64,000 bases of DNA from Legionella sp. PC1000 (GTDB lineage Bacteria > Pseudomonadota > Gammaproteobacteria > Legionellales > Legionellaceae). The stretch spans positions 714,001 through 778,000 of the forward strand of contig NZ_CP059400.1 of NCBI RefSeq assembly GCF_014109805.1, given 5' to 3'. Position numbers and translations under genes: made by a program. The notes beneath the pieces are model-generated. The model did not search any database. It had not been told where the DNA came from and was given only the letters and a program-made list of their open reading frames with translations. Shown here piece by piece: positions 20,868-28,978 of this stretch. Position 1 is the first letter of the stretch. Each line of letters starts with the position of its first letter.

Positions 20868-20871
20868 TTAA

Positions 20872-21078
20872 TTATTCATCCGAGCTGGGTTCTGCAGAAG
20901 TTAAAGTTTCTATTTTTTGTTCTGCCTTTTGTAATACATCCTGACATTGTCTCGCCAGACTAATTCCTTTTTCAAATTGTTTCAGGGAGTCTTCTAAAGA
21001 GAGTTCTCCTTTTTCCAGTTGCCTGACAATTTCTTCTAGTTCTGTGATTGACTGTTCAAAATGCATACCTTGGCTCAT
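20872..21078 (-). CDS. xseB: Exodeoxyribonuclease VII small subunit
   Basis: Small subunit of the single-strand exonuclease XseA-XseB. 68 residues, with the family pattern [33 protein letters not shown] and a second helix to the C-terminus. ATG 21078 is used; an internal ATG four codons later is possible. First gene of the xseB-ispA unit. The large subunit gene xseA is not in the window. Confidence 0.92.
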   Translation of the reverse strand: MSQGMHFEQSITELEEIVRQLEKGELSLEDSLKQFEKGISLARQCQDVLQKAEQKIETLTSAEPSSDE

Positions 21079-21179
21079 AGATTTTGTCCTGATTGTGCAA
21101 AATGTACTGATTATACTGGGTTGTTCCCAGGATTCAATGTAGTAAATTAATTTTTAATGTTCATCCGCGTTTATCTCTA

Positions 21180-21232
21180 TGTCACGTGGATAACCCCGTG
21201 AACAAGTCCCGGGCGGAATGGAGTAGGCAAGT
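21180..21232. repeat. R2 fragment
   Basis: GTGGATAACCCCGTGAACAAGTCCCGGG followed by GGAGTAGGCAAG is a degenerate R2 right half in the divergent xseB-radA gap. Confidence 0.5.
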
Positions 21233-21346
21233 AACTGATTTCTTGAATAATGGTTCAATACATCGATAGGATAAATCGTGTATATTAGAGCTCTTGCATG
21301 GTTATGCAAGAACGCTTTCAATTGAAACTGAATCGGATGGATAAGA

Positions 21347-22696
21347 ATGAAAACAAAGACCCAATTTGTCTGCAGTCAATGTGCCGCAATTTCTAAGCAA
21401 TGGGCCGGGCAATGCACCCATTGTGGCGCATGGAATTCGATTGCAGAAGAGGGGATGCCAGTGAATCGTAATTCACGCAGCGGGTCATGGGCGAATCAAC
21501 GTTCGGTAATCACTGCTGTAGAAGATGTAGTCATGGATAATGAACTACGCATGGATTGTGGTTTATCTGAACTTAATAGAGTACTTGGCGGTGGTTTGGT
21601 GTATGGTTCTGTAGTTCTGATTGGAGGGGATCCTGGCATTGGTAAGTCCACTTTGTTATTGCAGACTCTGGCTAATCTTTCCATGCAGGAAACTGTTTTA
21701 TATGTAACGGGAGAGGAATCTTTGCAGCAAGTAGCTATGCGAGCCAAACGTCTGGGTTTGCCTTTGGCAGGTTTAAGACTTTTAGCTGAGACACAAGTTG
21801 AATCAATTATTGCTCAAGCACAAAAGGAAAACCCTAAAGTGATAGTGATTGACTCGATTCAAACTATTTTCACGGAAACCATAAGTTCTGCTCCGGGGGG
21901 AGTAAGTCAAGTACGTGAATCAGCAGCACAATTAGTTCGCTTTGCCAAACTGACCCAAACAGCAGTATTTCTGGTGGGGCATGTAACGAAAGAGGGCGCC
22001 CTGGCTGGGCCACGGGTTTTAGAGCATATGGTGGATAGTGTTTTATATTTTGAAGGTCAAAGTGACAGCCGTTTTAGAGTGATTCGTGCCATTAAAAACC
22101 GTTTTGGTGCAGTCAATGAATTGGGTGTATTTGCCATGACCGATAAGGGATTAAAAGAAGTGGCCAACCCCTCAGCGATTTTTTTATCGCGTCAACCAGA
22201 GCCTACTTCAGGTAGTGCGGTAATGGTGACCTGGGAAGGATCACGTCCCATGTTGGTTGAAGTACAAGCACTGGTTGATGAAGCACACGGACAACAATCC
22301 AAACGTGTTACCGTTGGTCTTGAGTCAAATCGTTTGGCCATTTTACTTGCTGTCTTACATCGACATGGAGGAATTGCTACTTATGATCAAGATATTTTCA
22401 TTAATGTAGTGGGCGGTGTAAAGGTCACAGAAACAGGTTCCGATTTGGCATTATTAGCTGCTGTGGTATCCAGCTTACGCAATCGGATCTTTGACCGGGA
22501 AACCATTATTTTTGGCGAAGTGGGTCTTGCTGGTGAAATTAGACCGGTACAAAGTGGGCAAGAGCGACTAAAAGAAGCAGCAAAACATGGGTTTAAGCGT
22601 GCTATAGTGCCTTTTGCCAATGCCCCCAAGCAACATAATTCTTCAATGGTTATCGAGCCAGTTAAATATTTGCATGAAGTTCTGGAAAAAATGTAG
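21347..22696 (+). CDS. radA: DNA repair protein RadA (branch-migration helicase)
   Basis: RecA-like ATPase that promotes branch migration in recombination and, in competent bacteria, chromosomal integration of transforming DNA. N-terminal zinc finger Cys9, Cys12, Cys23, Cys26. Walker A GDPGIGKS is at 94-101. The RadA-specific KNRFG motif is in KNRFGAVNELGVF, and a Lon-like C-terminal domain carries LLAAVVSSLRNR and EVGLAGEIRPV. 449 residues, normal. Divergent from xseB. Confidence 0.95.
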   Translation: MKTKTQFVCSQCAAISKQWAGQCTHCGAWNSIAEEGMPVNRNSRSGSWANQRSVITAVEDVVMDNELRMDCGLSELNRVLGGGLVYGSVVLIGGDPGIGKSTLLLQTLANLSMQETVLYVTGEESLQQVAMRAKRLGLPLAGLRLLAETQVESIIAQAQKENPKVIVIDSIQTIFTETISSAPGGVSQVRESAAQLVRFAKLTQTAVFLVGHVTKEGALAGPRVLEHMVDSVLYFEGQSDSRFRVIRAIKNRFGAVNELGVFAMTDKGLKEVANPSAIFLSRQPEPTSGSAVMVTWEGSRPMLVEVQALVDEAHGQQSKRVTVGLESNRLAILLAVLHRHGGIATYDQDIFINVVGGVKVTETGSDLALLAAVVSSLRNRIFDRETIIFGEVGLAGEIRPVQSGQERLKEAAKHGFKRAIVPFANAPKQHNSSMVIEPVKYLHEVLEKM

Positions 22697-22790
22697 TTCT
22701 TGATTGTAAGCTGGATAAAGCGAAATATACCTGGATGTTTTTTCTGCTTTTCCGGTTGCACTTCGTTTAACCCAGTCTACACTGAGTCGT

Positions 22791-22798
22791 GTTATAAC
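22791..22798. promoter_or_regulatory. GTTATAAC palindrome upstream of FAD oxidoreductase gene
   Basis: An 8-bp perfect palindrome, 68 bases before the ATG, preceded by a degenerate R1-like stretch (22709-22780). The same core with the same flanking T and G (T-GTTATAAC-G) occurs at 28853-28862. Its role is unknown. Confidence 0.3.
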
Positions 22799-22866
22799 GC
22801 TTCAAAATTTTATGACATGATAATACAAAGTCTTTACCTTTTTGCTGTTAATCAACAATAGGAGCA

Positions 22867-24804
22867 ATGATGACTTTTCCAGCCGAGCTAAAATTTGCAT
22901 TTATGGATATGCTAACTCGCAACAAAATTTCATACACCCAAGGTTGGTCGAACTTTATGGGAAATGTACGTAATCCCTCCGCCGTGGTTATTGATGTAGA
23001 AAATGAAGCGCAGGTCCAATGGGTCATGAAAGAAGTAAAACGAATGAATGAGAATCGGACTCCAAAAGATAAAATTACCTTAAGAGCTACTGCAGGGTGG
23101 GAAAATAAAGAGAAACCTGAAGGTTGTTGCTTATTTCCCTGGTTTAAAGTTCAAGACGACAAATATGGTAAAGGGAGCTTTTCTTTTTCAGAAGTAGTTG
23201 GTGGCAGAACCTCATCTCAAGGTGAAGGCACAGACATTATTATCCGTTTCAAAAAGAAATATCACAAGGCGAAAGTTCTTGGGCCGCTTAATACGAAACC
23301 GGCATGGTTTAATCCAGACAATCCAATTCATCAGCTTCCTGCATCACTGGTTGAAGTAAACGCAGGAATGCAGGTAGACGACTATGCAGAATTTTTGCGT
23401 AAACATAATCTCTCTTCAACAACGCTAAGCATGCTCAGTTGGGCAAGTCTGGTGGGATTAGTGGGTACTGGTGGTCATGGCACAGGCCGTGATGAATCGG
23501 CTGTTAGTGGCTTGATTGAATCAATAAAAGTGTGTGATATGGATGGAAACATTCGTGAATTGACTCCTGAGCATCCTGATTTTGAAACGTTACGCGCGGC
23601 ACACAGCGGCTTTTTAGGGGTTGTTCTTAGTGTGAAGATGCGTGCTGTGCAAGCTTACAATTTACGTGAAACGATCGCTGTATTTCATAACACTGAAGAA
23701 ATGAAAGGAAAATTGGGAGACATATTAAAGAATAATCACTACGTGAGTGTTATGGGAATGCCCAGCTCTTCCAAGTCAGAGCTTAGTGAACACATTCACC
23801 AGTGGCAAGTGCGTATGTGGAATTTCACGACGGAAAAACCAACTCAAAATAGTAAGCCTACTTATGCGCCAACAATTACTTCGTTTATTCAGGAACTGGG
23901 AGCACGGTTAGGTGAGGATATAATGGATTTTCTAGTTAATTCGGACTTAAAGGTTTTGTTGCCGGAATTTATGTTAATTGCTGCTGCTCAATCAATTGAA
24001 GCGCGTGGAACAAAACCTATAGTTGATTTTGAAAACCATATCACGCACCCGCAAGTCGCTTTCCCTGAAGAACTCCGTGATGTAGATTATTTTATCCCTG
24101 TAAAAGATGACAAGGCAGGGGAGCATTTGGAACATATTTTGCGACAAATTGAAATGCAGGTAAACACGTCGGCAAAGCGTGGGGAATACCCATTAACTTA
24201 TGCAGTGTATGTCCGCTATTTGAAAGGAACTAATGGTGGATTGTCTACAACCAGTACAAGTACCCAAGATGAACATGTTATTGCTTTGGATGTGGTGACT
24301 CATCCTCAAGCACAGGGTATTGTTCGTTTTGAAAAAGAGTTTTTAGAGTTTTTAAAAGAACAAAAATTAGAAGTAAGAAACCACTTAGGTAAAAATTTTC
24401 CAGCCGGCGTGGTTCGTTATGCCCAATTTTTGGACTCTAAAAATATGAAGCAATTTATAGAAGCGGCGGAACGCTGGAATGCAACACCCAACAAGGATGA
24501 TGGCGCAGAGCGTTTGGCTATGGCTCCTTATTACACAAATTATTTCCAGGAAATGCTTGATCTGCGTCCAAGTTTGGAAAGTGAGTTGGAAAAAAAGAGC
24601 ATCATAGGAGAAAATCGTTCACCAAAAACGGAGCCAATAGAATATACTAAAGAAGAATATGTAACATTTTTAACCCGTTTATGTGACGTAGTTGATTTAA
24701 TGCCAATGCAGAGCGATGCTGCAAAAAGTGCCAAGGCGACTTTTTTAAAGACTTGCCAGCATGAATTGGAAAATCGAAGGCTACGTGATTTGATTATTGC
24801 GTAA
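22867..24804 (+). CDS. FAD-linked oxidoreductase of the VAO/PCMH family
   Basis: 645 residues. The FAD-binding PCMH domain spans about residues 20-260. Its most recognisable part is the pyrophosphate-binding block GLVGTGGHGTGRDESAVSGLIESIKVCDMDG, which resembles sugar-1,4-lactone oxidases and other aldonolactone oxidases. The C-terminal half is longer than in those enzymes and contains APYYTNYFQEM, whose role I cannot assign. No signal peptide or membrane helix is visible. The N-terminus MMTFPAELK may start at either Met; ATG 22867 follows AGGAGCA. It appears to be a single gene. The substrate cannot be stated; a Dot/Icm role is possible but unsupported. Confidence 0.7.
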   Translation: MMTFPAELKFAFMDMLTRNKISYTQGWSNFMGNVRNPSAVVIDVENEAQVQWVMKEVKRMNENRTPKDKITLRATAGWENKEKPEGCCLFPWFKVQDDKYGKGSFSFSEVVGGRTSSQGEGTDIIIRFKKKYHKAKVLGPLNTKPAWFNPDNPIHQLPASLVEVNAGMQVDDYAEFLRKHNLSSTTLSMLSWASLVGLVGTGGHGTGRDESAVSGLIESIKVCDMDGNIRELTPEHPDFETLRAAHSGFLGVVLSVKMRAVQAYNLRETIAVFHNTEEMKGKLGDILKNNHYVSVMGMPSSSKSELSEHIHQWQVRMWNFTTEKPTQNSKPTYAPTITSFIQELGARLGEDIMDFLVNSDLKVLLPEFMLIAAAQSIEARGTKPIVDFENHITHPQVAFPEELRDVDYFIPVKDDKAGEHLEHILRQIEMQVNTSAKRGEYPLTYAVYVRYLKGTNGGLSTTSTSTQDEHVIALDVVTHPQAQGIVRFEKEFLEFLKEQKLEVRNHLGKNFPAGVVRYAQFLDSKNMKQFIEAAERWNATPNKDDGAERLAMAPYYTNYFQEMLDLRPSLESELEKKSIIGENRSPKTEPIEYTKEEYVTFLTRLCDVVDLMPMQSDAAKSAKATFLKTCQHELENRRLRDLIIA

Positions 24805-24828
24805 ATTTGTTGTGGCTGTAAATTAATG

Positions 24829-24938
24829 CCTGCGTACTGCGCTTTAGGCGCGGTATCGAGAAACATGTTTGGGATACTCCAGAGTTCTGTTTCAAGGGCA
24901 AGAGACTCTGGATACCGCGCCTAAAGCGCGGTACGTAG
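24829..24938. repeat. R3 palindrome
   Basis: Left arm TGCGTACTGCGCTTTAGGCG..CGGTATC; right arm GGATACCGCGCCTAAAGCGC..GGTACGTAG. The two arms share a compensatory change (TTTAGGCG and CGCCTAAA instead of TTTATGCG and CGCATAAA), indicating that the stem is maintained. Confidence 0.88.
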
Positions 24939-24959
24939 GGTAAAAATTTGTGAGGATCT

Positions 24960-25030
24960 CTCAGAGCTTGCCCGCCAGATCCAGTAATGGTGAGCAATGT
25001 GGTGAGCCCGCGAACAAGTCGCGGGAGGTA
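24960..25030. repeat. R2 fragment before pilU
   Basis: AGAGCTTGCCCGCCAGATCCAG ... GCCCGCGAACAAGTCGCGGG is a diverged R2 pair about 55 bases upstream of pilU. Confidence 0.55.
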
Positions 25031-25085
25031 GAAAGATAATTTCCTTAACTTAATAGGTAGCAGTGAGGCTAAAGCAAGGTGATAT

Positions 25086-26192
25086 ATGGACATAACTCCT
25101 TTTTTTAAATTAATGGTAGATCGCGGTGCTTCCGACTTATTTTTTAGTGTGGGAGCACCGCCTAATATTAAAATCGAAGGAGTTATTTCACCTGTAGGGC
25201 ATGCTCCGCTCAAAGCACAGCAAATGGCTGAAATTGCTTTATCGCTAATGAGTGATGATCAGCGTAAAGAATTTGAGGCTACTTTGGAACTTAATATGGG
25301 GCTTTCTATTTCCGGAGTTGGGCGTTTTAGAATTAACTTATTTCGCCAACGCGGTGATATCTCCATGGTTGTGCGTTATATCCAGAACAAGATTCCCTCG
25401 ATTGAGCAATTAAATTTACCTCCACTTTTAAAATCGATTGTCATGGAGTTGCGCGGCCTGGTTTTAGTAGTAGGTTCCACGGGATCAGGAAAGTCAACCA
25501 CCTTGGCAGCAATGATTGATTACCGTAATGAAAATCAAAGCGGACATATTTTAACAATTGAAGACCCCATAGAATTTATTCATCAACATAAAAAATCCAT
25601 AGTGGATCAACGTGAAGTGGGCATTGATACAATGAGCTATGATAATGCATTAATCAATGCAATGCGCGAAGCCCCAGATGTGATTCTAATCGGTGAGATT
25701 CGCGAACGTAACTCCATGAAACATGCCATTGCCTATGCAGAAACTGGACATTTATGTATTTCAACGCTGCATGCTAATAATGCGAATCAGGCTATGGACC
25801 GGGTTATTAATTTTTTCCCTGAAGATGCACGAAAGCAAATATTGATGGATCTGTCGCTTAATTTGCGAGCTATTATTTCAATGCGCCTCATTCCAGGCTT
25901 AAATACGCAACGCATCGCAGCCGTAGAGTTGTTACTTAATACACCCTATATTTCTGATTTGATTGAAAAAGGAAAAATTGATGACATTAAAGAAGCCATG
26001 GAACGAAGTACGGAGCAAGGCATGCAAACTTTTGATCAGGCTTTATTAAAATTATATCGAAGTGGATTAATTTCCAAGGAAAATGCTATTAAATATGCTG
26101 ATTCAAAAAATAATGTTGGTTTGCAAATTCGGTTAAATAGCAGCGCAGACTTTGACTCACAAGATGATAATCTGACTATAGAAGGAGATTGA
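25086..26192 (+). CDS. pilU: Type IV pilus retraction ATPase, PilU type
   Basis: Cytoplasmic hexameric GspE-family ATPase that assists PilT in pilus retraction for twitching and DNA uptake. Walker A GSTGSGKST is at 130-138. The Asp box ILTIEDPIEFIH, Walker B VILIGEIRE and His box TGHLCISTLHANNANQA follow. PilT and PilU are close relatives; the 368-residue length and the extended C-terminal tail after residue 345 fit PilU. ATG 25086 follows AAGGTGAT. No pilT is adjacent in this window. Confidence 0.85.
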   Translation: MDITPFFKLMVDRGASDLFFSVGAPPNIKIEGVISPVGHAPLKAQQMAEIALSLMSDDQRKEFEATLELNMGLSISGVGRFRINLFRQRGDISMVVRYIQNKIPSIEQLNLPPLLKSIVMELRGLVLVVGSTGSGKSTTLAAMIDYRNENQSGHILTIEDPIEFIHQHKKSIVDQREVGIDTMSYDNALINAMREAPDVILIGEIRERNSMKHAIAYAETGHLCISTLHANNANQAMDRVINFFPEDARKQILMDLSLNLRAIISMRLIPGLNTQRIAAVELLLNTPYISDLIEKGKIDDIKEAMERSTEQGMQTFDQALLKLYRSGLISKENAIKYADSKNNVGLQIRLNSSADFDSQDDNLTIEGD

Positions 26193-26216
26193 TTTTTTTG
26201 ATCTTTGTGTTAAAAT

Positions 26217-26244
26217 TTGAATCAATTTGATTCCGCTTTATAAT
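26217..26244 (+). promoter_or_regulatory. Promoter-like sequence abutting the next start codon
   Basis: TTGAAT (26217-26222), 16 bases, TATAAT (26239-26244). The ATG of the next gene begins three bases after the -10. The spacer contains a near-perfect palindrome GAATCAA-T-TTGATTC (26219-26233). Confidence 0.4.
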
Positions 26245-26246
26245 TC

Positions 26247-28157
26247 ATGCCTTCTTCATTCCTCCAGATCAACGATATTGAATTAGGCCCTGCTTCCCAT
26301 GCAACGGGCCATGAAACGTATCTCCGTGCGGTATATACTCCTCCCGATAAAAGAACTCCCCCTTATCGAATCATTTATAAGAAAAATAAATATGGTCGAG
26401 CTGAACTTTCGCGTTTGGAAGTGATGTTCGGTCAATTAGCCCGTCTGTTTTTATTATCTAATTTAACGCCTCTTAATAATTTGGTAGTAGATGCTAACGG
26501 TAATATTGATGGTTTGGCAGTTGAGCATCTTTGCTATGTCATAACAAACAAGGAAGGCAAAGACACGCTTTTTTATACCTTCAAAGACCCAGAAACAGGG
26601 TGTGACTATGCTCCTCCGGCACGATACGTTGATCCTACCCAAATACCTATTTACTTTATGGATAAAGTGCCTCAGGGCTTTTATGCGCGTTTAGTCGAAG
26701 CGGAGATAGACGGGCGTTTAACCATTGATTATGAATCCTTAGCCAGTATTCTCGCTACTTCTTATACGTTAGAGGAGGATGATTTACATAAAGGCAACTA
26801 TGGATTTTATCTGGTAGAACGAGAGGGCAAGCCCCACGTCGTGTTTTTCAAAATTGATCATGATTTGATGTTTGTAGACAGCATCATGGGGTTTCTTACC
26901 CGTCGCCCTTTCCATTTACTACATGGTGCTCATGCTTTTGATATCATAAAAGATGATCTCAAGTCTCTGGTGTGCTTAACCAATTCCTCGAATTCATATT
27001 GGCCAACAAAATTTGGTTATATTTCTAATCCTTTTGACAATAAAGAATGCCATAACTATGCCGATATTAATGCTTTTTCCCGCTTACTCCATAATCCTCA
27101 GTTTATCCGAGCGAAATGGAAGTCTTTTTTTAAGCATATTTTAATTCCGAATGAGCTTATTGTGCGGACATTAGAGGACTGTGCTGATATGACGAAAGCC
27201 CAGGATCGGGCGGAAGTCGCTTTAATAACTCAAACTACCGTAGCAAGGCTTGCGCGTTTGCGGGCAGCACTGTTTTCGATAAAAGAATTTCGTACGTATG
27301 TGCGGGAATTGGATCCAGAGCAAATCCAGGCTTTATTGAGAGAAATCATTCCGCCGAATTTGACTGAGACGCTGGGGCAACACCTTCAGGAGTCTTTTTC
27401 CCAATATCGAGATTTATGTAATGGCAATGGATTCGAAAAAGGTGATACACCGTTACATACAGCAATCAAGCTGGGTGAATATCGTTACGAAGAAACAATC
27501 AGCATGTTTCGCGAGTTTATTAATGTAAAAAACGCTGCAGGTAAAACTCCTTTGGATATTGCACTGGAACGGGTTCAATCGGGGAGCTCTGATGAACATG
27601 ACGTGCAAAAAAATGGAAAGCTAATTAGCAAGCATTTAATAAAAAATGGGGCGGACACCACCAAATACCCCCATCTCATTCCAATAATCCGCGCCTATAC
27701 TTTTAAAAATCCTTATCTGGAAGGAGTTAATGCAAGCATGCGCTACAGCTCTTTTAAGGATATTTTAACCCAAATCGGTGAGGATCATCGATTTTGCCTT
27801 AAATTTAAAAAGAATTTGGCACGTGAATGCATTGAGCAGTTTATCAAAGTGAACGCAGGGCGTCCTGATTTTACGAAGCGCTTGGAACGGTTAAGAGACG
27901 ATATCAATGGATATTCATCCGAAGAAGAATCTGCAGGCGTAAAATACATCCGCCAGTTACGCAGCAGCTTCTGGATTATTCGCCAACTGCGAGGATTGTA
28001 TGGCTGGAGTTCAACTCAATGGGAAATTCATACGATGATAAACAAAGCGTTGGAAGAGAGAAAAGTTAAGGAACCCAGTTCTTTTTCATTCTTTTCTTGT
28101 GGTGATGAAATGGAAAATTCTATTAAGTCGCGGGCTGATTCATGCGCTATGACCTGA
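26247..28157 (+). CDS. Ankyrin protein with kinase-like N-terminus (LegA5/AnkK-like), putative Dot/Icm effector
   Basis: 636 residues. The N-terminal third has a kinase-like arrangement: a strand with Lys (YRIIYKK, near residue 49) and an acidic helix (ELSRLEVMFGQLARLF). Then come D179-L-H181-K-G-N184, and K-I-D204-H-D206 in the place of the metal-binding DFG. Two ankyrin-like repeats lie around 395-450 (GDTPLHTAIKLGEYRYEE; GKTPLDIALERVQSG). The C-terminal 180 residues are helical and unassigned. The L. pneumophila ankyrin effector LegA5/AnkK belongs with Francisella OpiA, a phosphatidylinositol 3-kinase family; the layout seen here agrees, but identity is my inference. No Shine-Dalgarno sequence precedes ATG 26247. 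It follows pilU in the same direction. Confidence 0.6.
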   Translation: MPSSFLQINDIELGPASHATGHETYLRAVYTPPDKRTPPYRIIYKKNKYGRAELSRLEVMFGQLARLFLLSNLTPLNNLVVDANGNIDGLAVEHLCYVITNKEGKDTLFYTFKDPETGCDYAPPARYVDPTQIPIYFMDKVPQGFYARLVEAEIDGRLTIDYESLASILATSYTLEEDDLHKGNYGFYLVEREGKPHVVFFKIDHDLMFVDSIMGFLTRRPFHLLHGAHAFDIIKDDLKSLVCLTNSSNSYWPTKFGYISNPFDNKECHNYADINAFSRLLHNPQFIRAKWKSFFKHILIPNELIVRTLEDCADMTKAQDRAEVALITQTTVARLARLRAALFSIKEFRTYVRELDPEQIQALLREIIPPNLTETLGQHLQESFSQYRDLCNGNGFEKGDTPLHTAIKLGEYRYEETISMFREFINVKNAAGKTPLDIALERVQSGSSDEHDVQKNGKLISKHLIKNGADTTKYPHLIPIIRAYTFKNPYLEGVNASMRYSSFKDILTQIGEDHRFCLKFKKNLARECIEQFIKVNAGRPDFTKRLERLRDDINGYSSEEESAGVKYIRQLRSSFWIIRQLRGLYGWSSTQWEIHTMINKALEERKVKEPSSFSFFSCGDEMENSIKSRADSCAMT

Positions 28158-28199
28158 CCTGGGTGCTGTGTCTGAATCTGCAACATCCCTTAAGAGCCA

Positions 28200-28450
28200 T
28201 CCCTGCCCACGACTTGTTCGCAGAGACGGTCACAAAATATAGATGTAGTATTTTGTTTTATAAATAATTTTTAAGAAATTCCTACGTGCCGCGCTTTAGG
28301 CGCGGTATCCAGAAAATCTTAAGTTGTTCAAATTTTTTTCTTCCATCGCACTTTCTATGGATACCGCGCATAAAGCGCGGTACGTAGGCAGAATATGGCT
28401 TTAGTTTTTGACGATCTTTCAGGGACAAGCCGCGGGGAGTAGGCTGAGAA
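28200..28450. repeat. R2 element split by an R3 palindrome
   Basis: R2-left (CCCACGACTTGTTCGC) and R2-right (CAGGGACAAGCCGCGGGG...GTAGGC, ending about 28445) bracket a complete R3 palindrome at 28281-28388, whose arms read CTACGTGCCGCGCTTTAGG and GCATAAAGCGCGGTACGTAG. R1-like fragments lie outside it (GACCTGGGTGCTGTG at 28157; TGTAGCGGAGCCCGG at 28472). This fills the 360-base convergent gap 28158-28517. Confidence 0.75.
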
Positions 28451-28517
28451 CGTGAGCAAGAGGTAGGGCTGTGTAGCGGAGCCCGGAACGATTTATTTTT
28501 ATCCAGACCCCTAGGAG

Positions 28518-28823
28518 CTAATGTGTTTGCATTTGTCCTAAGCGGAAAGGATAATCATGCCGGCAACGGGCGTATGCGGCGCCAATCTTGGCAGGATTAG
28601 GATAAAATGCATAATGGGTAGCTTTGTATGCGCAGCAGGGGACTGCACTGACAAAACAGCCTCTTTTCGCGTTCCAAAGGTAACGGCCATCTTCTGCAAG
28701 CTGCAATGTTCTGCCATCAAAACAGACATAGCGAGGCTGTGAAGGAATTTCGCCAATGACACACCCTTGGGCATAAGCAAAATGGGTTAATGTTAAGAAT
28801 AAGCCAATTAGTATGATTTTCAT
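28518..28823 (-). CDS. Small exported cysteine-rich protein
   Basis: 101 residues from ATG 28823, with AAAGGA upstream; a GTG one codon earlier is also possible. A clear signal peptide (IILIGLFLTLTHFAYAQ) ends before GCVIGE. The mature part has six to seven cysteines (GCVIG, YVCFD, GCFVSAVPCCAY, ARCRH), suggesting a disulfide-stabilised periplasmic or secreted protein. The family is not recognised. It is divergent from the 1233-residue orphan, so the two may share a control region containing a near-perfect 18-bp palindrome 26 bases upstream. Confidence 0.7.
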   Translation of the reverse strand: MKIILIGLFLTLTHFAYAQGCVIGEIPSQPRYVCFDGRTLQLAEDGRYLWNAKRGCFVSAVPCCAYKATHYAFYPNPAKIGAAYARCRHDYPFRLGQMQTH

Positions 28824-28848
28824 CACTTAATCCTTTAATCTTGCTATA

Positions 28849-28866
28849 CTAATGTTATAACGTTAG
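28849..28866. promoter_or_regulatory. 18-bp palindrome in divergent control region
   Basis: CTAATGTTATAACGTTAG: self-complementary except for one T.G pair. It lies between the small exported protein gene (minus) and the 1233-residue gene (plus) and overlaps the end of a TATACT hexamer (28845-28850). It is a candidate operator. Confidence 0.4.
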
Positions 28867-28978
28867 TCCATCTTACTGCCTTTATTCAAGCGGGATGTTC
28901 TTATGCGATGAAAATTTAAGGTTTATTTAATAAAATAAGTTTAAAATAGATACATAATGATTTGCGGAGTGTGCGACC

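Noticed and set aside
24794-25213. 139-codon minus-strand frame between the FAD oxidoreductase gene and pilU
   Set aside because: It covers R3 and R2 repeats and runs into pilU antisense; no start signal.
28930-28960. PmrA-box-like TTTAAGG..TTTAAT upstream of the 1233-residue gene
   Set aside because: The match to the PmrA consensus is loose and the region is uniformly AT-rich, so chance occurrence is likely.
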